Assembly (NCBI RefSeq): GCF_013822155.1
Contig: NZ_PNJW01000002.1
Span: 1-64,000 of the forward strand
From: Flavobacterium sp.
GTDB taxonomy: Bacteria; Bacteroidota; Bacteroidia; Flavobacteriales; Flavobacteriaceae
Direction: 5' to 3'
DNA length: 64,000 nucleotides
The notes below the pieces were generated by a model. The model searched no databases. It saw only the letters and a list, made by a program, of their open reading frames with translations, and had not been told where the DNA came from. Below, piece by piece: positions 44,001 to 52,130 of this stretch; position 1 is the stretch's first letter; each line of letters opens with the position of its first letter. Position numbers and translations under genes: made by a program.

Positions 44001-44462
44001 TTTATAAGTCACATATGGATCTTCCATATCAACCCAATAACCCATTTTTTCGGTCAAATCGTTCCATACATCAGTATAACGCATGACGGTTCGTTTACAC
44101 GCTTCGTTGTATTCTTCAATGGAAATCGTTTTTCCAATATCTTCTTTCGTAATCCCTAATTCTTTCTCTGTTCCTAATTCGACCGGTAAACCGTGTGTAT
44201 CCCATCCGGCTTTACGCTTAACTTGAAATCCTTTTTGTGTTTTATATCGGCAAAAAATATCTTTAATCGCACGAGCCATCACGTGATGAATTCCCGGCAA
44301 ACCATTGGCTGAAGGCGGCCCTTCAAAAAAAACATAGGGTTTATTTCCTTCGCGTGAAGTTACGCTTTGTTCAAAAATGTGGTTTTCCTTCCAATACGCC
44401 AATACTTCCGATGCCACTACAGGCAAGTCAAGTCCTTTGTATTCCGTGAATTTCGTGCTCAT
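41061..44462 (-). CDS. ileS: Isoleucyl-tRNA synthetase
   Basis: A 1133-residue class I synthetase. The ATP motif occurs as GLPGIHHVMARA (the HIGH variant GIHH) around residue 57, the KMSKS loop as KNGQKMSKRLGN, and the CP1 editing domain with TTPWTLPSNTALTVGP. The extra length and C-terminal part fit the eukaryote-like ileS2 branch, members of which are often less sensitive to mupirocin; this is an inference from family features. TACTTTCG at 44489-44496 is a near-match to the -7 box. It is co-transcribed with the dksA-like gene. Confidence 0.96.
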   Translation of the reverse strand: MSTKFTEYKGLDLPVVASEVLAYWKENHIFEQSVTSREGNKPYVFFEGPPSANGLPGIHHVMARAIKDIFCRYKTQKGFQVKRKAGWDTHGLPVELGTEKELGITKEDIGKTISIEEYNEACKRTVMRYTDVWNDLTEKMGYWVDMEDPYVTYKSKYMETVWWLLKQIYNKDLLYKGYTIQPYSPKAGTGLSSHEVNQPGSYRDVTDTTVVAQFKTKKDTLPSFLQGFGDIHILAWTTTPWTLPSNTALTVGPKIDYVLVKTFNQYTFEPVQVMLAKNLVGKQFAGKFVLATSEDDFTNYKADDKKIPYQVLAECKGSDLVGIRYEQLLPWALPYQHPENAFRVISGDFVTTEDGTGVVHTAPTFGADDAKVAKEASPEVPPMLVLDEAGNPVPLVDLQGKFIEGLGDFSSKYVKNEYYNDGEAPERSADVEIAIQLKEENKAFKVEKYVHSYPHCWRTDKPILYYPLDSWFIKVTEIKDRMFDLNDTINWKPKATGEGRFGNWLKNANDWNLSRSRYWGIPLPIWRTEDKTEEVLIGSVEELYTAIEKSIAAGFQKVNPFKGFQIGNMSDENYDLVDLHKNVVDKIVLVSASGKPMNRESDLIDVWFDSGAMPYAQWHYPFENKELIDDNLAFPADFIAEGVDQTRGWFYTLHAIGTLVFDKIAYKNVVSNGLVLDKNGQKMSKRLGNAVDPFVTLAQYGPDATRWYMIANANPWDNLKFDIEGVAEVRRKFFGTLYNTYSFFSLYANIDGFTFKEAEVPLSERPEIDRWILSELQTLVLLVDESYADYEPTKAARAISDFVQEHLSNWYVRLCRRRFWKGEYGTDKIAAYQTLYTCLVTVAKLSAPIAPFFMDRLYRDLTQATHSENFDSVHLADFPNYVEKYVDKSLESKMMKAQTVSSLVLSLRKKEMIKVRQPLQKVMIPILDENQRAEIEAVSDLIKAEVNVKEIVLLDDASGVLVKQIKPNFKTLGPRFGKDMGLIAKEIQSFTQEQINEIDQSGSYTLVLSGKSITLAQDDVEISSQDIPGWLVANANGITVALDITITEDLKNEGIARELVNRIQNLRKDSGFEVTDKIKVQLEKNGNLEQAITANLDYVQSETLTKSLVFEEKIEIGTEIEFDDIKTKIIISK

Positions 44463-44616
44463 GTTTTAGGGTGCTAAAAATCAATTTGCGAAAGTAAGGA
44501 TTTTTGAATAAATATAGTAACGGTTGAAAGATTTATTAATTAGACTTGAAGAGGCAAAATTGATCATAGAATCTTCGGTTTCAGGGTAATTATCATCTTA
44601 TTACCTCAACAACTCT

Positions 44617-45330
44617 TTAAGAAAAAACCTCACCAAGAACCTCCAACGATTTTGGCCTTCTGAATCCATCCAAATGCACAGCATAATAATCCATCATGAT
44701 TCTCAGCAAAATCTGACGTTCTGCAGCAACAAAAAATTTTGATTCACTATCAAATCTAAGTTCAATCAGTTTTTTGAATAAAACAGTTTCGTTTTCACTC
44801 AGGCAACTCACGCCATGATAAGTAGTAAAAACACCTTCCGTAATTTCAAAAAAAGGAGCTTCCATTTTCGAAACATCGGGATAAAATCCAAAAAAACGAG
44901 TCATACCTAACAACAAAATTAAATGAAAATTAACTGCCTTATCATGTTCATCTAACCAATGCAAAGCCGATTCTAAATAAGTATAAAAACCTTCATTTTT
45001 TTCTTCTTCCTGAATAGAATGATGCAATACTTCCGACAAAAACAAAACGATGGAACTTTTTACAATATCATTATAGATGGAAACATAAGGATATCCCATG
45101 CGTATTTCTTTAAAATATTCCAAAGTTCCTTTGTTTTTATGTGTTGCTTCAATTTCTAAAATTGTCAACGGTTGAAAATAGCCAATTTTCTGTTGATTTT
45201 TTCTGGATGAAAAAGCATTGGCTACAAAGTAACTTTTCAACCCGTCTGATTGGGTAAAACACTTTACTATCAGCGATTTTTCCTGATATTTCAATGCCGA
45301 TATAACAATGGCTTTGGTTTTGACTTGCAT
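44617..45330 (-). CDS. recO: DNA repair protein RecO
   Basis: A 237-residue protein with an N-terminal OB fold (MQVKTKAIVISALKYQEKSL, VNAFSSRK-like segment FVANAFSSRKNQQKIG) and a helical C-terminal domain without the usual Cys4 zinc site. RecO anneals SSB-bound DNA and helps load RecA in the RecFOR pathway. A TACTTTTA, one base off the -7 consensus, ends 3 nt before the ATG, so this mRNA may also be leaderless. It stands alone on its strand, 154 bp upstream of ileS. Confidence 0.9.
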   Translation of the reverse strand: MQVKTKAIVISALKYQEKSLIVKCFTQSDGLKSYFVANAFSSRKNQQKIGYFQPLTILEIEATHKNKGTLEYFKEIRMGYPYVSIYNDIVKSSIVLFLSEVLHHSIQEEEKNEGFYTYLESALHWLDEHDKAVNFHLILLLGMTRFFGFYPDVSKMEAPFFEITEGVFTTYHGVSCLSENETVLFKKLIELRFDSESKFFVAAERQILLRIMMDYYAVHLDGFRRPKSLEVLGEVFS

Positions 45331-45530
45331 GAGATAAAAGTAGGATTTAGGAAGGAAGTGTGCAAGTTATTTGTTTTTGTTGGAAGGAATAAAAATCGTT
45401 TGTCCTTTAGCGTTAAAAATCACGTTAATTAAACCCTAAACCCTTCCTTTTTTTGTAAAATTTCGTAACTTTAGGAATTAGTATTCTTGTTGTCTTGCTA
45501 TACTATTAAATAATCTTAAGAAAAGAAATC

Positions 45531-45941
45531 ATGAAAGCGAAAAAAAGAATCGGCATTTGGATGGATTACACCAGTGCACAAATTTACGAAAATGCGAGTG
45601 GTGAGTATTTATTGACCACATTAGAATCTAACTTTGCAATGCCTGTGAAACAAGATGTAAAATTGCATAGTGAAAGTTTGCTCCACAACAAAGAAAATCA
45701 AACGGATCAGGCCTATTTTAAAGATTTAATTGAGTTGATAAAAGGTTATGATGAAGTATTGCTTTTTGGTCCAACCAAAGCCAAAACTGCTTTATATAAT
45801 CGGATTAAAGCAGATCCTAAATTCAGCAAAATCTACATTGAAACTCATGATGCCGATAAAATGACAAGCAAACAAATATTGGCTTACATCAAAGATTTTT
45901 TTAGCAAATTACTTAATTATGAAGGTTCATTTGCGAAATAA
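45531..45941 (+). CDS. Small cytosolic alpha/beta protein, possibly baeRF-like
   Basis: A 136-residue protein: MKAKKRIGIWMDYTSAQIYE at the start, then YDEVLLFGPTKAKTALYNRI and a C-terminal helix with KMTSKQILAYIKDFFSKLL. The pattern of a strand followed by FGPTKAK resembles domain-2-like folds of the bacterial release-factor-related (baeRF, 'host attachment') family, but I cannot confirm that. No signal peptide or membrane segment. It stands alone at the left border of the transporter and arsenic region, followed by a perfect 12-bp hairpin. Confidence 0.75.
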   Translation: MKAKKRIGIWMDYTSAQIYENASGEYLLTTLESNFAMPVKQDVKLHSESLLHNKENQTDQAYFKDLIELIKGYDEVLLFGPTKAKTALYNRIKADPKFSKIYIETHDADKMTSKQILAYIKDFFSKLLNYEGSFAK

Positions 45942-45955
45942 AAATACCTTTTTCG

Positions 45956-45987
45956 TTACAAACCCTAGCTAAAGTTAGGGTTTGTAA
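45956..45987 (+). terminator. Hairpin after the baeRF-like gene
   Basis: A perfect 12-bp inverted repeat (ttacaaacccta/tagggtttgtaa) with an 8-nt loop. The downstream T tract is weak, so termination is likely but not certain. Confidence 0.65.
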
Positions 45988-46230
45988 TTATTTGATAATC
46001 TCTTCCATTTAAAAAAAAGCAACATTCATTTTTGTACAATATTCATTATTTCTTAAAAAAGTGTTCTCTCTTAATTTTGTGTATTTAAACACCTTTTTTA
46101 TAAGATTTCACTTTTTTTAATTCTTGAAAAATTAATCCCAATGATATCAGAAACAAATTATATAGGTTTTTCTATGATTTGATATTAATCGTTCTAAAGT
46201 CAGATGTTTGGAAATCAATATACTCAAATT

Positions 46231-47910
46231 ATGAAAAATACCGAATTTACGCCTAAATTAATAACTCTTTTAAAAGAAGGTATTACCAGAAAACAATTAA
46301 GCAAAGATGTACTTGCCGGAGTGATTGTCGGGATTGTTGCTCTTCCGCTTGCCATTGCTTTTGCTATTGCCTCAGGGGTTTCTCCGGAAAAAGGATTAAT
46401 TACAGCAGTGATTGCCGGAATTACTATCTCTGTTTTAAGTGGAAGTCGGGTACAAATTGGTGGCCCAACTGGTGCTTTTATCATTATTATTTATGGTATT
46501 GTACAGGAACATGGCATCGGAGGCCTCACTATTGCGACCTTTATGGCTGGGTTCATTATCATCGCCATGGGATTGGCACGACTGGGAAACTACCTTAAAT
46601 TTATTCCCTATCCGCTGATTGTAGGTTTCACCAGTGGTATCGCATTAGTCATATTTTCTTCGCAGGTTAAAGATTTTTTTGGATTGCAAATGAATGATGT
46701 TCCTGTCGATTTTGTAGACAAATGGATAGCTTATGGATCCCATTTTCAACAAATAAATTGGATTTCTTTAGTAATTGCAGGAGGTACTGTTTTAATAGCA
46801 TTGAATTTTAACCGAATTTCATCAAAAATACCAGGTTCTATAATCGCGATTCTTTTGAGTACTTTGGTGGTTTATTTCTTTGAATTGCCCGTAGAAACCA
46901 TCGAAAGTAAATTTGGCGAAATTCCCAATCACATTTCATTTCCTGATTTTCCTGAAATTAATTTTGCCATTATCAAAAAACTGATACAACCAGCCATTGT
47001 GATAGCGTTATTAGGAAGCATTGAATCATTACTTTCTGCTGTTGTAGCAGACGGAATGATGGGTGGACGACACCGTTCTAACATGGAATTGATTGCCCAA
47101 GGAACCGCTAATATTTTTTCTGGTTTGTTTGGCGGTATTCCTGCTACCGGTGCTATTGCAAGAACAGCTACTAATATTAAAAATGGTGGGCGAACACCTA
47201 TTGCCGGAATTGTTCACGGAGTGGTTCTGTTGTTAATCATGTTGCTTTTTGCACCCGTTGCCAAACTTATTCCTCTTTCTTGCTTGGCCGGAATATTGGT
47301 TGTAGTGGCATGGCACATGGGTGAATGGCACCATTTCTTTGCTTTACTGAAAAGTAACTGGATGGATATTATTGTTTTACTGACAACTTTCTTTCTAACT
47401 GTCTTTTTTGATTTGATTTTAGCTATTGAAATAGGAATGATACTGTCAAGTTTTATTTTCATGAAACGTATGAGTGAAGCTACTTCCATTCAAAATGCGT
47501 CCAATCTGTTTAAATCAGATGATGAAAGTAGTGAAATGTTATTTGAACAAGAAATTCCTGAAATTCCAAAAGGAGTTTTATTATATGAAATCAATGGGCC
47601 GCTATTTTTTGGAGCTTCCCAGAAATTTCAGGAAGTTATTACCGACTTAAAACAACAACCTAAAATTTTAATTCTTCGGATGCGAAATGTTCCTTTTATC
47701 GATGCTACGGGCATTAATCGCCTAAAAGAAATATGCCAACAATTGAACAGTAAGGGAACTACAATCATTATTTCAGGAGCCAACCATGATGTGAAAATTG
47801 AACTGTTGAAAGCTGATTTATATAATAAACTGGGTAAACACAATATTCAGGACAACATCGGAAAAGCTATTGAACGAGCGAAAGATATTTTAAAAAACAA
47901 AGAAAAATAA
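46231..47910 (+). CDS. SulP (SLC26) family anion transporter with STAS domain
   Basis: A 559-residue protein with the SulP core of 10-14 membrane helices (KDVLAGVIVGIVALPLAIAF, GPTGAFIIIIYGIV, FGGIPATGAIARTATN) and a C-terminal STAS domain from about residue 445 (LLYEINGPLFFGASQKF, FIDATGINRLKEI). It may move sulfate, bicarbonate or another anion; the substrate cannot be read. The ATG at 46231 fits homologues better than that at 46204. The gene ends 46 nt before arsR1 and its operator. Sulfate uptake would suit a thiol-rich detoxification region, but this is inference. Confidence 0.92.
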   Translation: MKNTEFTPKLITLLKEGITRKQLSKDVLAGVIVGIVALPLAIAFAIASGVSPEKGLITAVIAGITISVLSGSRVQIGGPTGAFIIIIYGIVQEHGIGGLTIATFMAGFIIIAMGLARLGNYLKFIPYPLIVGFTSGIALVIFSSQVKDFFGLQMNDVPVDFVDKWIAYGSHFQQINWISLVIAGGTVLIALNFNRISSKIPGSIIAILLSTLVVYFFELPVETIESKFGEIPNHISFPDFPEINFAIIKKLIQPAIVIALLGSIESLLSAVVADGMMGGRHRSNMELIAQGTANIFSGLFGGIPATGAIARTATNIKNGGRTPIAGIVHGVVLLLIMLLFAPVAKLIPLSCLAGILVVVAWHMGEWHHFFALLKSNWMDIIVLLTTFFLTVFFDLILAIEIGMILSSFIFMKRMSEATSIQNASNLFKSDDESSEMLFEQEIPEIPKGVLLYEINGPLFFGASQKFQEVITDLKQQPKILILRMRNVPFIDATGINRLKEICQQLNSKGTTIIISGANHDVKIELLKADLYNKLGKHNIQDNIGKAIERAKDILKNKEK

Positions 47911-47921
47911 ACGACTAAATA

Positions 47922-47949
47922 ATATTGTTCGTATATTTGCGAATAATAT
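47922..47949 (+). promoter_or_regulatory. Operator-promoter of the first ars operon
   Basis: A dyad ATATT-g-TTCG / CGAA-t-AATAT with an 8-base centre TATATTTG. The centre is a full -7 box (47932-47939), so a repressor bound to the dyad would cover the promoter. The core TTCG-N8-CGAA recurs at 48278-48293. Confidence 0.65.
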
Positions 47950-47956
47950 ATCCACT

Positions 47957-48259
47957 ATGATAATTACTAAGAAAAAAAAGTATACGACTGAACAAACAGA
48001 TTTGGCAAGATTTGCTAAAGCTTTGGGTCATCCGGTTCGAATTGCTATTCTAGAGTTGCTTAATTCTCAGGCTTGCTGTTATCATGGAGACATGGCTGAA
48101 GAACTTCCCATTGCCAAATCAACTTTATCACAACACCTCAACGAATTAAAAGACGCCGGATTAATTCAGGGGACCATTACACCGCCAACCGTAAAATATT
48201 GCATCAACAGAGAAAATTATGCTGTAGCAAAAACTCTATTAAACAATTTATTGAAGTAA
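47957..48259 (+). CDS. ArsR-family repressor, first copy
   Basis: A 100-residue winged-helix regulator. The DNA-recognition helix lies in PIAKSTLSQHLNELKDAGLI. A vicinal Cys pair (Cys40-Cys41, in SQACCYHGD) sits in the position where ArsR proteins bind As(III) or related metalloids. On binding it should release its operator. The dyad at 47922-47949 overlaps its own promoter, and a second copy of the core dyad lies in front of the next gene, so autoregulation is likely. The downstream genes run to 51608 in the same direction. Confidence 0.93.
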   Translation: MIITKKKKYTTEQTDLARFAKALGHPVRIAILELLNSQACCYHGDMAEELPIAKSTLSQHLNELKDAGLIQGTITPPTVKYCINRENYAVAKTLLNNLLK

Positions 48260-48276
48260 AAAAATTTAATATTTCT

Positions 48277-48294
48277 ATTCGTGGTTTTACGAAT
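48277..48294 (+). promoter_or_regulatory. Second copy of the ArsR dyad, before the thioredoxin gene
   Basis: ATTCGT-N6-ACGAAT, containing TTCG-N8-CGAA with the same spacing as the arsR1 site. It lies between arsR1 and the thioredoxin gene, 24 nt before the ATG. No full -7 box is seen there. Confidence 0.55.
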
Positions 48295-48317
48295 GATTAA
48301 TAACTAAAAATAACAAA

Positions 48318-48554
48318 ATGAAAACAATAAAAGTCCTCGGACCCGGTTGTCCAAAATGTAAAACAACTTTTCAAAATGCTCAAGAAGCAGTGAAACAGTT
48401 AGGCATTGAAGCCAACATCATCAAAATTGAAGACATCGAAGAAATGATGACTTATAATGTGTTAACTACACCTGTTTTAATGATTGATGAGGTTATTAAA
48501 ATAAAAGGAAGAATTGCACAAACAAATGAAATTATTGAACTTTTAAAAAATTAA
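48318..48554 (+). CDS. TM0996/MTH895-type thioredoxin-like protein
   Basis: A 78-residue redox protein with active site GPGCPKCK (Cys11, Cys14) and a cis-Pro in TTPVLMIDE. This subfamily of small thioredoxin/glutaredoxin hybrids occurs beside metal and arsenic permeases. It could reduce disulfides in the partner proteins of this operon, for example the CcdA-like protein at 50901. It is preceded by an ArsR-type dyad and followed after 3 nt by the rhodanese gene. Confidence 0.9.
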   Translation: MKTIKVLGPGCPKCKTTFQNAQEAVKQLGIEANIIKIEDIEEMMTYNVLTTPVLMIDEVIKIKGRIAQTNEIIELLKN

Positions 48555-48557
48555 TTC

Positions 48558-48998
48558 ATGGAAAATCAAACCTTGGTAAAAGAAATCTGTCCAACCACTA
48601 CACAAGGTTGGGTAAAAGAAGGAGCTGTGTTAGTTGATGTTCGCGAAGAAAATGAAGTGAAACAATTGGCTTTTGATGTGCCCAATATACTACATATTCC
48701 TTTAAGTGAATTTGAAGAACGTTTTACAGAAATTCCTAAAGACAAAAATGTAGTGATGGTCTGCAAAAGTGGTGGTAGAAGCTTGCGTGCAGCCGGATTT
48801 TTAGTCAATCACGGCTATGATAAAGTGGTGAATATGCAACATGGTATCATTAGATGGGCTCAAAAAGGATTTCCGACAAAAGGAGATACTTCTTCCGTCT
48901 TAGGAAATGCTCAAGAATCGAGTTGTTGTGGATCAAATACTCCAAAAGATGCTTCGCAATCTTGTTGTGACAGTTCAAGCGAAAATAATTGTTGTTAA
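48558..48998 (+). CDS. Rhodanese-domain protein with Cys-pair tail
   Basis: A 146-residue protein. Residues of about 10-110 form a single rhodanese domain with catalytic Cys69 in VCKSGGRSLRAA. The last 30 residues are a low-complexity tail with three Cys-Cys pairs: SSCCGSN, SQSCCDSSS and NNCC at the very end. The domain could transfer sulfur; the tail resembles metal- or metalloid-binding tails. Similar CC endings occur on the DUF6428 protein and the second ArsR in this region. It is co-transcribed with the thioredoxin gene. Confidence 0.88.
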   Translation: MENQTLVKEICPTTTQGWVKEGAVLVDVREENEVKQLAFDVPNILHIPLSEFEERFTEIPKDKNVVMVCKSGGRSLRAAGFLVNHGYDKVVNMQHGIIRWAQKGFPTKGDTSSVLGNAQESSCCGSNTPKDASQSCCDSSSENNCC

Positions 48999-49037
48999 TA
49001 AATTACCCCATTTTCATATTGCCACAATACAATAATT

Positions 49038-50015
49038 ATGTTTGATTGGATTCAAAACTTCGCAGATTGGCTCATTTATTCTGTTTTCGGAATTGATGCT
49101 GCTTCCCATTTAGGAAAAGCAATAGATTTTTTTGTTTATGATACCATCAAAATTCTGTTATTGTTATTTGTCATCGTATTTATCATGGGAATTGTTAATT
49201 CCTATTTACCCATTGATAGACTTCGAAATTTTTTAGCCAAGAACAAACTCTTTGGTTTGGAATATCTTTTTGCTTCCCTTTTTGGAGCTATTACACCTTT
49301 TTGTTCGTGTTCTTCTGTCCCATTATTTATTGGTTTTGTTCGGGGGGGAATTCCGCTGGGTGTCACCTTTGCCTTTTTAATTACTTCTCCTTTGGTAAAT
49401 GAAGTCGCATTGGCGATGTTCTTTGGAATGTTCGGACTCAAAGCAACTTTAATCTATGCCGGAAGTGGAATTTTATTAGGAACTTTTGGCGGATGGCTCT
49501 TAGGAAAAATGAAACTTGAACCTCTTTTAACCGATTGGGTGAAGAATATGCTTGCAAAATCTCAAAAAATAGCTGAAGAATACGAAGAAGAAAAAACAAC
49601 TTTAACACAACGTTTACCTGAAATTACACGTAGTGCTTGGGAAATCGTGCGAGGGGTTTTACTATATGTCGTAATCGGAATTGCTATTGGAGCCACCATG
49701 CATGGATATGTTCCCGAACAGTTTTTTGCCGATTATTTAGGAACCGGAGCTTGGTGGACCGTTCCGTTAGCAGTTATTTTGGCTGTTCCAATGTATGCTA
49801 ATGCGGCAGGAATCATTCCGGTAATCCAGGTTTTTGTAGCAAAAGGAGTACCGATTGGAACCGCAATTGCTTTTATGATGGCAACGGTTGGTTTGTCAAT
49901 TCCGGAAGCTACATTGCTTAAAAAGGTCATGACAATAAAGCTGATTGCTATTTTCTTTACGGTGGTTACTGTTTTTATTATCATCTCGGGTTATTTATTC
50001 AATTTAATACTATAA
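49038..50015 (+). CDS. ArsP-like permease (PF03773 family)
   Basis: A 325-residue membrane protein with about eight to ten hydrophobic segments. The signature GAITPFCSCSSVPLFIGFVR, with the CSCSS cysteines, and ITSPLVNEVALAMFF match the predicted permease family that includes ArsP, an exporter of trivalent organoarsenicals. A soluble loop (KSQKIAEEYEEEKTTLTQRL) splits the two halves. The substrate is inferred from the ars context. It is 40 nt after the rhodanese gene and 1 nt before the DinB-fold gene. Confidence 0.9.
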   Translation: MFDWIQNFADWLIYSVFGIDAASHLGKAIDFFVYDTIKILLLLFVIVFIMGIVNSYLPIDRLRNFLAKNKLFGLEYLFASLFGAITPFCSCSSVPLFIGFVRGGIPLGVTFAFLITSPLVNEVALAMFFGMFGLKATLIYAGSGILLGTFGGWLLGKMKLEPLLTDWVKNMLAKSQKIAEEYEEEKTTLTQRLPEITRSAWEIVRGVLLYVVIGIAIGATMHGYVPEQFFADYLGTGAWWTVPLAVILAVPMYANAAGIIPVIQVFVAKGVPIGTAIAFMMATVGLSIPEATLLKKVMTIKLIAIFFTVVTVFIIISGYLFNLIL

Positions 50016-50016
50016 A

Positions 50017-50472
50017 ATGAAAACAAAAACGCAACTATTATTAGAACTTTGGATTGAATCAAGAACACGATTCACCAATCAACTGGCTACATTAAGCGAA
50101 AATGATTTAACAAAAAAGTTAGACCCGTCTGTAAATTCTGTTGGCTTTCTAATCCGTCATATAGGCGATGTCGAATTGCTTTTTGCTAAAAATGTTTTTG
50201 GAGCCACTGATGTAAAAGTAGTTGCCAAAACCGTTATCGATAAATTTGACAGTGGTGAATGGACAAACCTTGAAGGATTAAAACAATATGTTGCTACTTC
50301 TTATGAAACTTTAAAATCAATCGTAGAAATACAAACTGATGAAGATTGGGAAACCGAAATTACCACGAAAGAATTTGGTGCCAAAACAAAAGCCGAAGCC
50401 TTTGGTAGAATTGTTTCACACACGGCTTATCACGCTGGACAAATGGCTATTATAATTAAATATGGAATCTAA
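50017..50472 (+). CDS. DinB-fold (DUF1572-like) protein
   Basis: A 151-residue four-helix protein with the metal-binding His triad of the DinB/YfiT superfamily: His48 in FLIRHIGDVE, and His135 and His139 in VSHTAYHAGQM. Members include bacillithiol and mycothiol S-transferases. A thiol-transfer role fits the operon, but Bacteroidota thiols are less well studied, so this is only suggestive. It is unrelated to DNA polymerase IV in spite of the shared name. It starts 1 nt after the permease gene and is followed by the thioredoxin-like lipoprotein. Confidence 0.87.
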   Translation: MKTKTQLLLELWIESRTRFTNQLATLSENDLTKKLDPSVNSVGFLIRHIGDVELLFAKNVFGATDVKVVAKTVIDKFDSGEWTNLEGLKQYVATSYETLKSIVEIQTDEDWETEITTKEFGAKTKAEAFGRIVSHTAYHAGQMAIIIKYGI

Positions 50473-50485
50473 AATAGATATTAAA

Positions 50486-50899
50486 ATGAAAAAAAGTATT
50501 TTAACCTCCGTTTTCGCAACTGTTTTGTTACTAATTGTTTCTTGTAACGGAAATTCACAAACCGAAAAAACAACAACAAGAACAACTGCTAAAGGCACTA
50601 TTGAAATCATTCAATTTCACTCAGAACACCGTTGCATGACTTGCAATAAAATAGAAAAAATAACTCGTGAAACCTTAAAAAGTTATCCTGCTATTCCTTT
50701 TTCGCTAGTCAATGTTGATGATGCTAAAAATGAAAAAAAATCCGAACAATTTGAAGCAACCGGAACAGCATTATTTCTTTATAACCCAAAAACAGGAAAG
50801 AAAAAAGATTTAACCGATATGGCTTTTATGAATGCCGGTGATGAAACAAAATTTAAAAAAGAACTAAAAAAAGAAATAGATCTTTTTCTAAAATCATAA
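50486..50899 (+). CDS. Thioredoxin-like lipoprotein with CMTC motif
   Basis: A 137-residue protein. MKKSILTSVFATVLLLIVSC gives a lipoprotein signal with the acylated Cys20. A redox motif HRCMTCNKIEK (Cys50, Cys53) lies near the mature N-terminus, followed by FSLVNVDDAKNEK and a thioredoxin-like layout (ALFLYNPKTGKKK). It should lie in the periplasm, facing the CcdA-like protein whose gene starts 1 nt after its stop. The longer frame from 50462 overlaps the DinB-fold gene and is rejected. It is a natural partner in a transmembrane thiol relay. Confidence 0.82.
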   Translation: MKKSILTSVFATVLLLIVSCNGNSQTEKTTTRTTAKGTIEIIQFHSEHRCMTCNKIEKITRETLKSYPAIPFSLVNVDDAKNEKKSEQFEATGTALFLYNPKTGKKKDLTDMAFMNAGDETKFKKELKKEIDLFLKS

Positions 50900-50900
50900 C

Positions 50901-51608
50901 ATGGAGTGGTTAACCAATATAGCACAAAACAGAGAAATTCCGCTCTTGGCTGCTTTTGCATTGGGATTACTAACAGCCGTGAGTCCATGTCCGTTAGCAA
51001 CGAACATCACAGCAACTGCTTATATTGCCAAAACCATCAACAGTAAGTCAAAAGTCATCCTGAGTGGTTTGTTGTATACAATGGGACGTTTGTTTTCCTA
51101 TACCGGAATTGCTGCCATCATTTATTTTGGAGCCAGTAAATTTCATGTAGCTAAATTATTTCAAGGTAATGGCGAAAAATTCATAGGCCCAATTATGATT
51201 GTGATTGGTTTGATTATGCTGGATGTTATCAAATTCAATTGGCTTTCAAGCGGAAACTTAACCGATAAATTAACTGAAAAATTCAAAGATAAAGGGTTGC
51301 TAGGTTCATTTTTATTGGGAGCATTGTTTGCTTTAGCATTTTGTCCATATAGTGGAGCATTGTATTTTGGAATGTTGATTCCGTTAACCTTATCTGCCAA
51401 ATCAGGACTAGCCATTCCGGTAGTATTTTCTTTAGGAACAGGATTACCCGTTTTACTTTTTGCTTTTATTATTGCTTTCAGCATTGAAAAACTAGGGAAA
51501 TATTTCAATGCCATCAAAAAAGTAGAGAAAGTCATGCGATTCATTGCTGGACTTACTTTTGTAATTACCGGATTGTATTACATCAATATTTATTTTAAAA
51601 TTATATAA
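50901..51608 (+). CDS. CcdA/DsbD-like membrane protein of the ArsG type
   Basis: A 235-residue protein with about six hydrophobic helices. It has exactly two cysteines, both followed by Pro: Cys30 in AVSPCPLATN and Cys148 in ALAFCPYSGAL. This matches the electron-carrying pair of CcdA/DsbD proteins. Relatives in arsenic operons are labelled ArsG efflux permeases, so two readings exist: an exporter, or a carrier of electrons across the inner membrane. The neighbouring lipoprotein with CMTC and the cytosolic thioredoxin would be its partners. It is the last gene of the first ars operon. Confidence 0.85.
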   Translation: MEWLTNIAQNREIPLLAAFALGLLTAVSPCPLATNITATAYIAKTINSKSKVILSGLLYTMGRLFSYTGIAAIIYFGASKFHVAKLFQGNGEKFIGPIMIVIGLIMLDVIKFNWLSSGNLTDKLTEKFKDKGLLGSFLLGALFALAFCPYSGALYFGMLIPLTLSAKSGLAIPVVFSLGTGLPVLLFAFIIAFSIEKLGKYFNAIKKVEKVMRFIAGLTFVITGLYYINIYFKII

Positions 51609-51686
51609 AAACATCTCTTTATCAGAATTTTAACGATTTTACAATTTCAGAATTCTGTTTTCAAAAAGAGATTATCTTAAAAAAAG

Positions 51687-52082
51687 CTACTTCAACCGTT
51701 CTAAAACCCCTTTTCGTTTCACAATATTTTTGTAATCCCATTGAATATTTTCTGCTTTTTGAAGCCATCTTTTCACATCTTCTAAATTGATTTCAGAAAC
51801 AGCATTGTAAAAAACAGAAGCATCTTTAAACTTAACTCCTTTGATGTTTAGATCATTTTCATCAAAATCAGCTCCACTCCAAAACATCAATCGGATACCC
51901 GCTTTTTGTTTGCTAAATCCAACAATGGGATTTCCATCGATAAACCAAACCGGATGTGAGTGCCATATTTTACTTTCGGTAAACGACAAATTTTCAATTA
52001 TAAATTGGTTCAATAAATGACAAATTGTTTGATGTTTTTCATCATCTAAAGCATCAATATAATATTGGATGGTGGAAATCAT
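51687..52082 (-). CDS. DUF1801 (YdhG/YjbR-like) protein
   Basis: A 131-residue cytosolic protein with the DUF1801 pattern ESKIWHSHPVWFIDGNPIVG followed by AGIRLMFWSGADF. The function of the family is unknown. With the two next genes on the minus strand it forms a small block lying between the two ars operons. The genes do not look like arsenic genes and may be separate. Confidence 0.8.
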   Translation of the reverse strand: MISTIQYYIDALDDEKHQTICHLLNQFIIENLSFTESKIWHSHPVWFIDGNPIVGFSKQKAGIRLMFWSGADFDENDLNIKGVKFKDASVFYNAVSEINLEDVKRWLQKAENIQWDYKNIVKRKGVLERLK

Positions 52083-52130
52083 TGCTATTTTAATTTTAAA
52101 AAAAAGAGGCTTTTTATCCCTTTAAATCAA

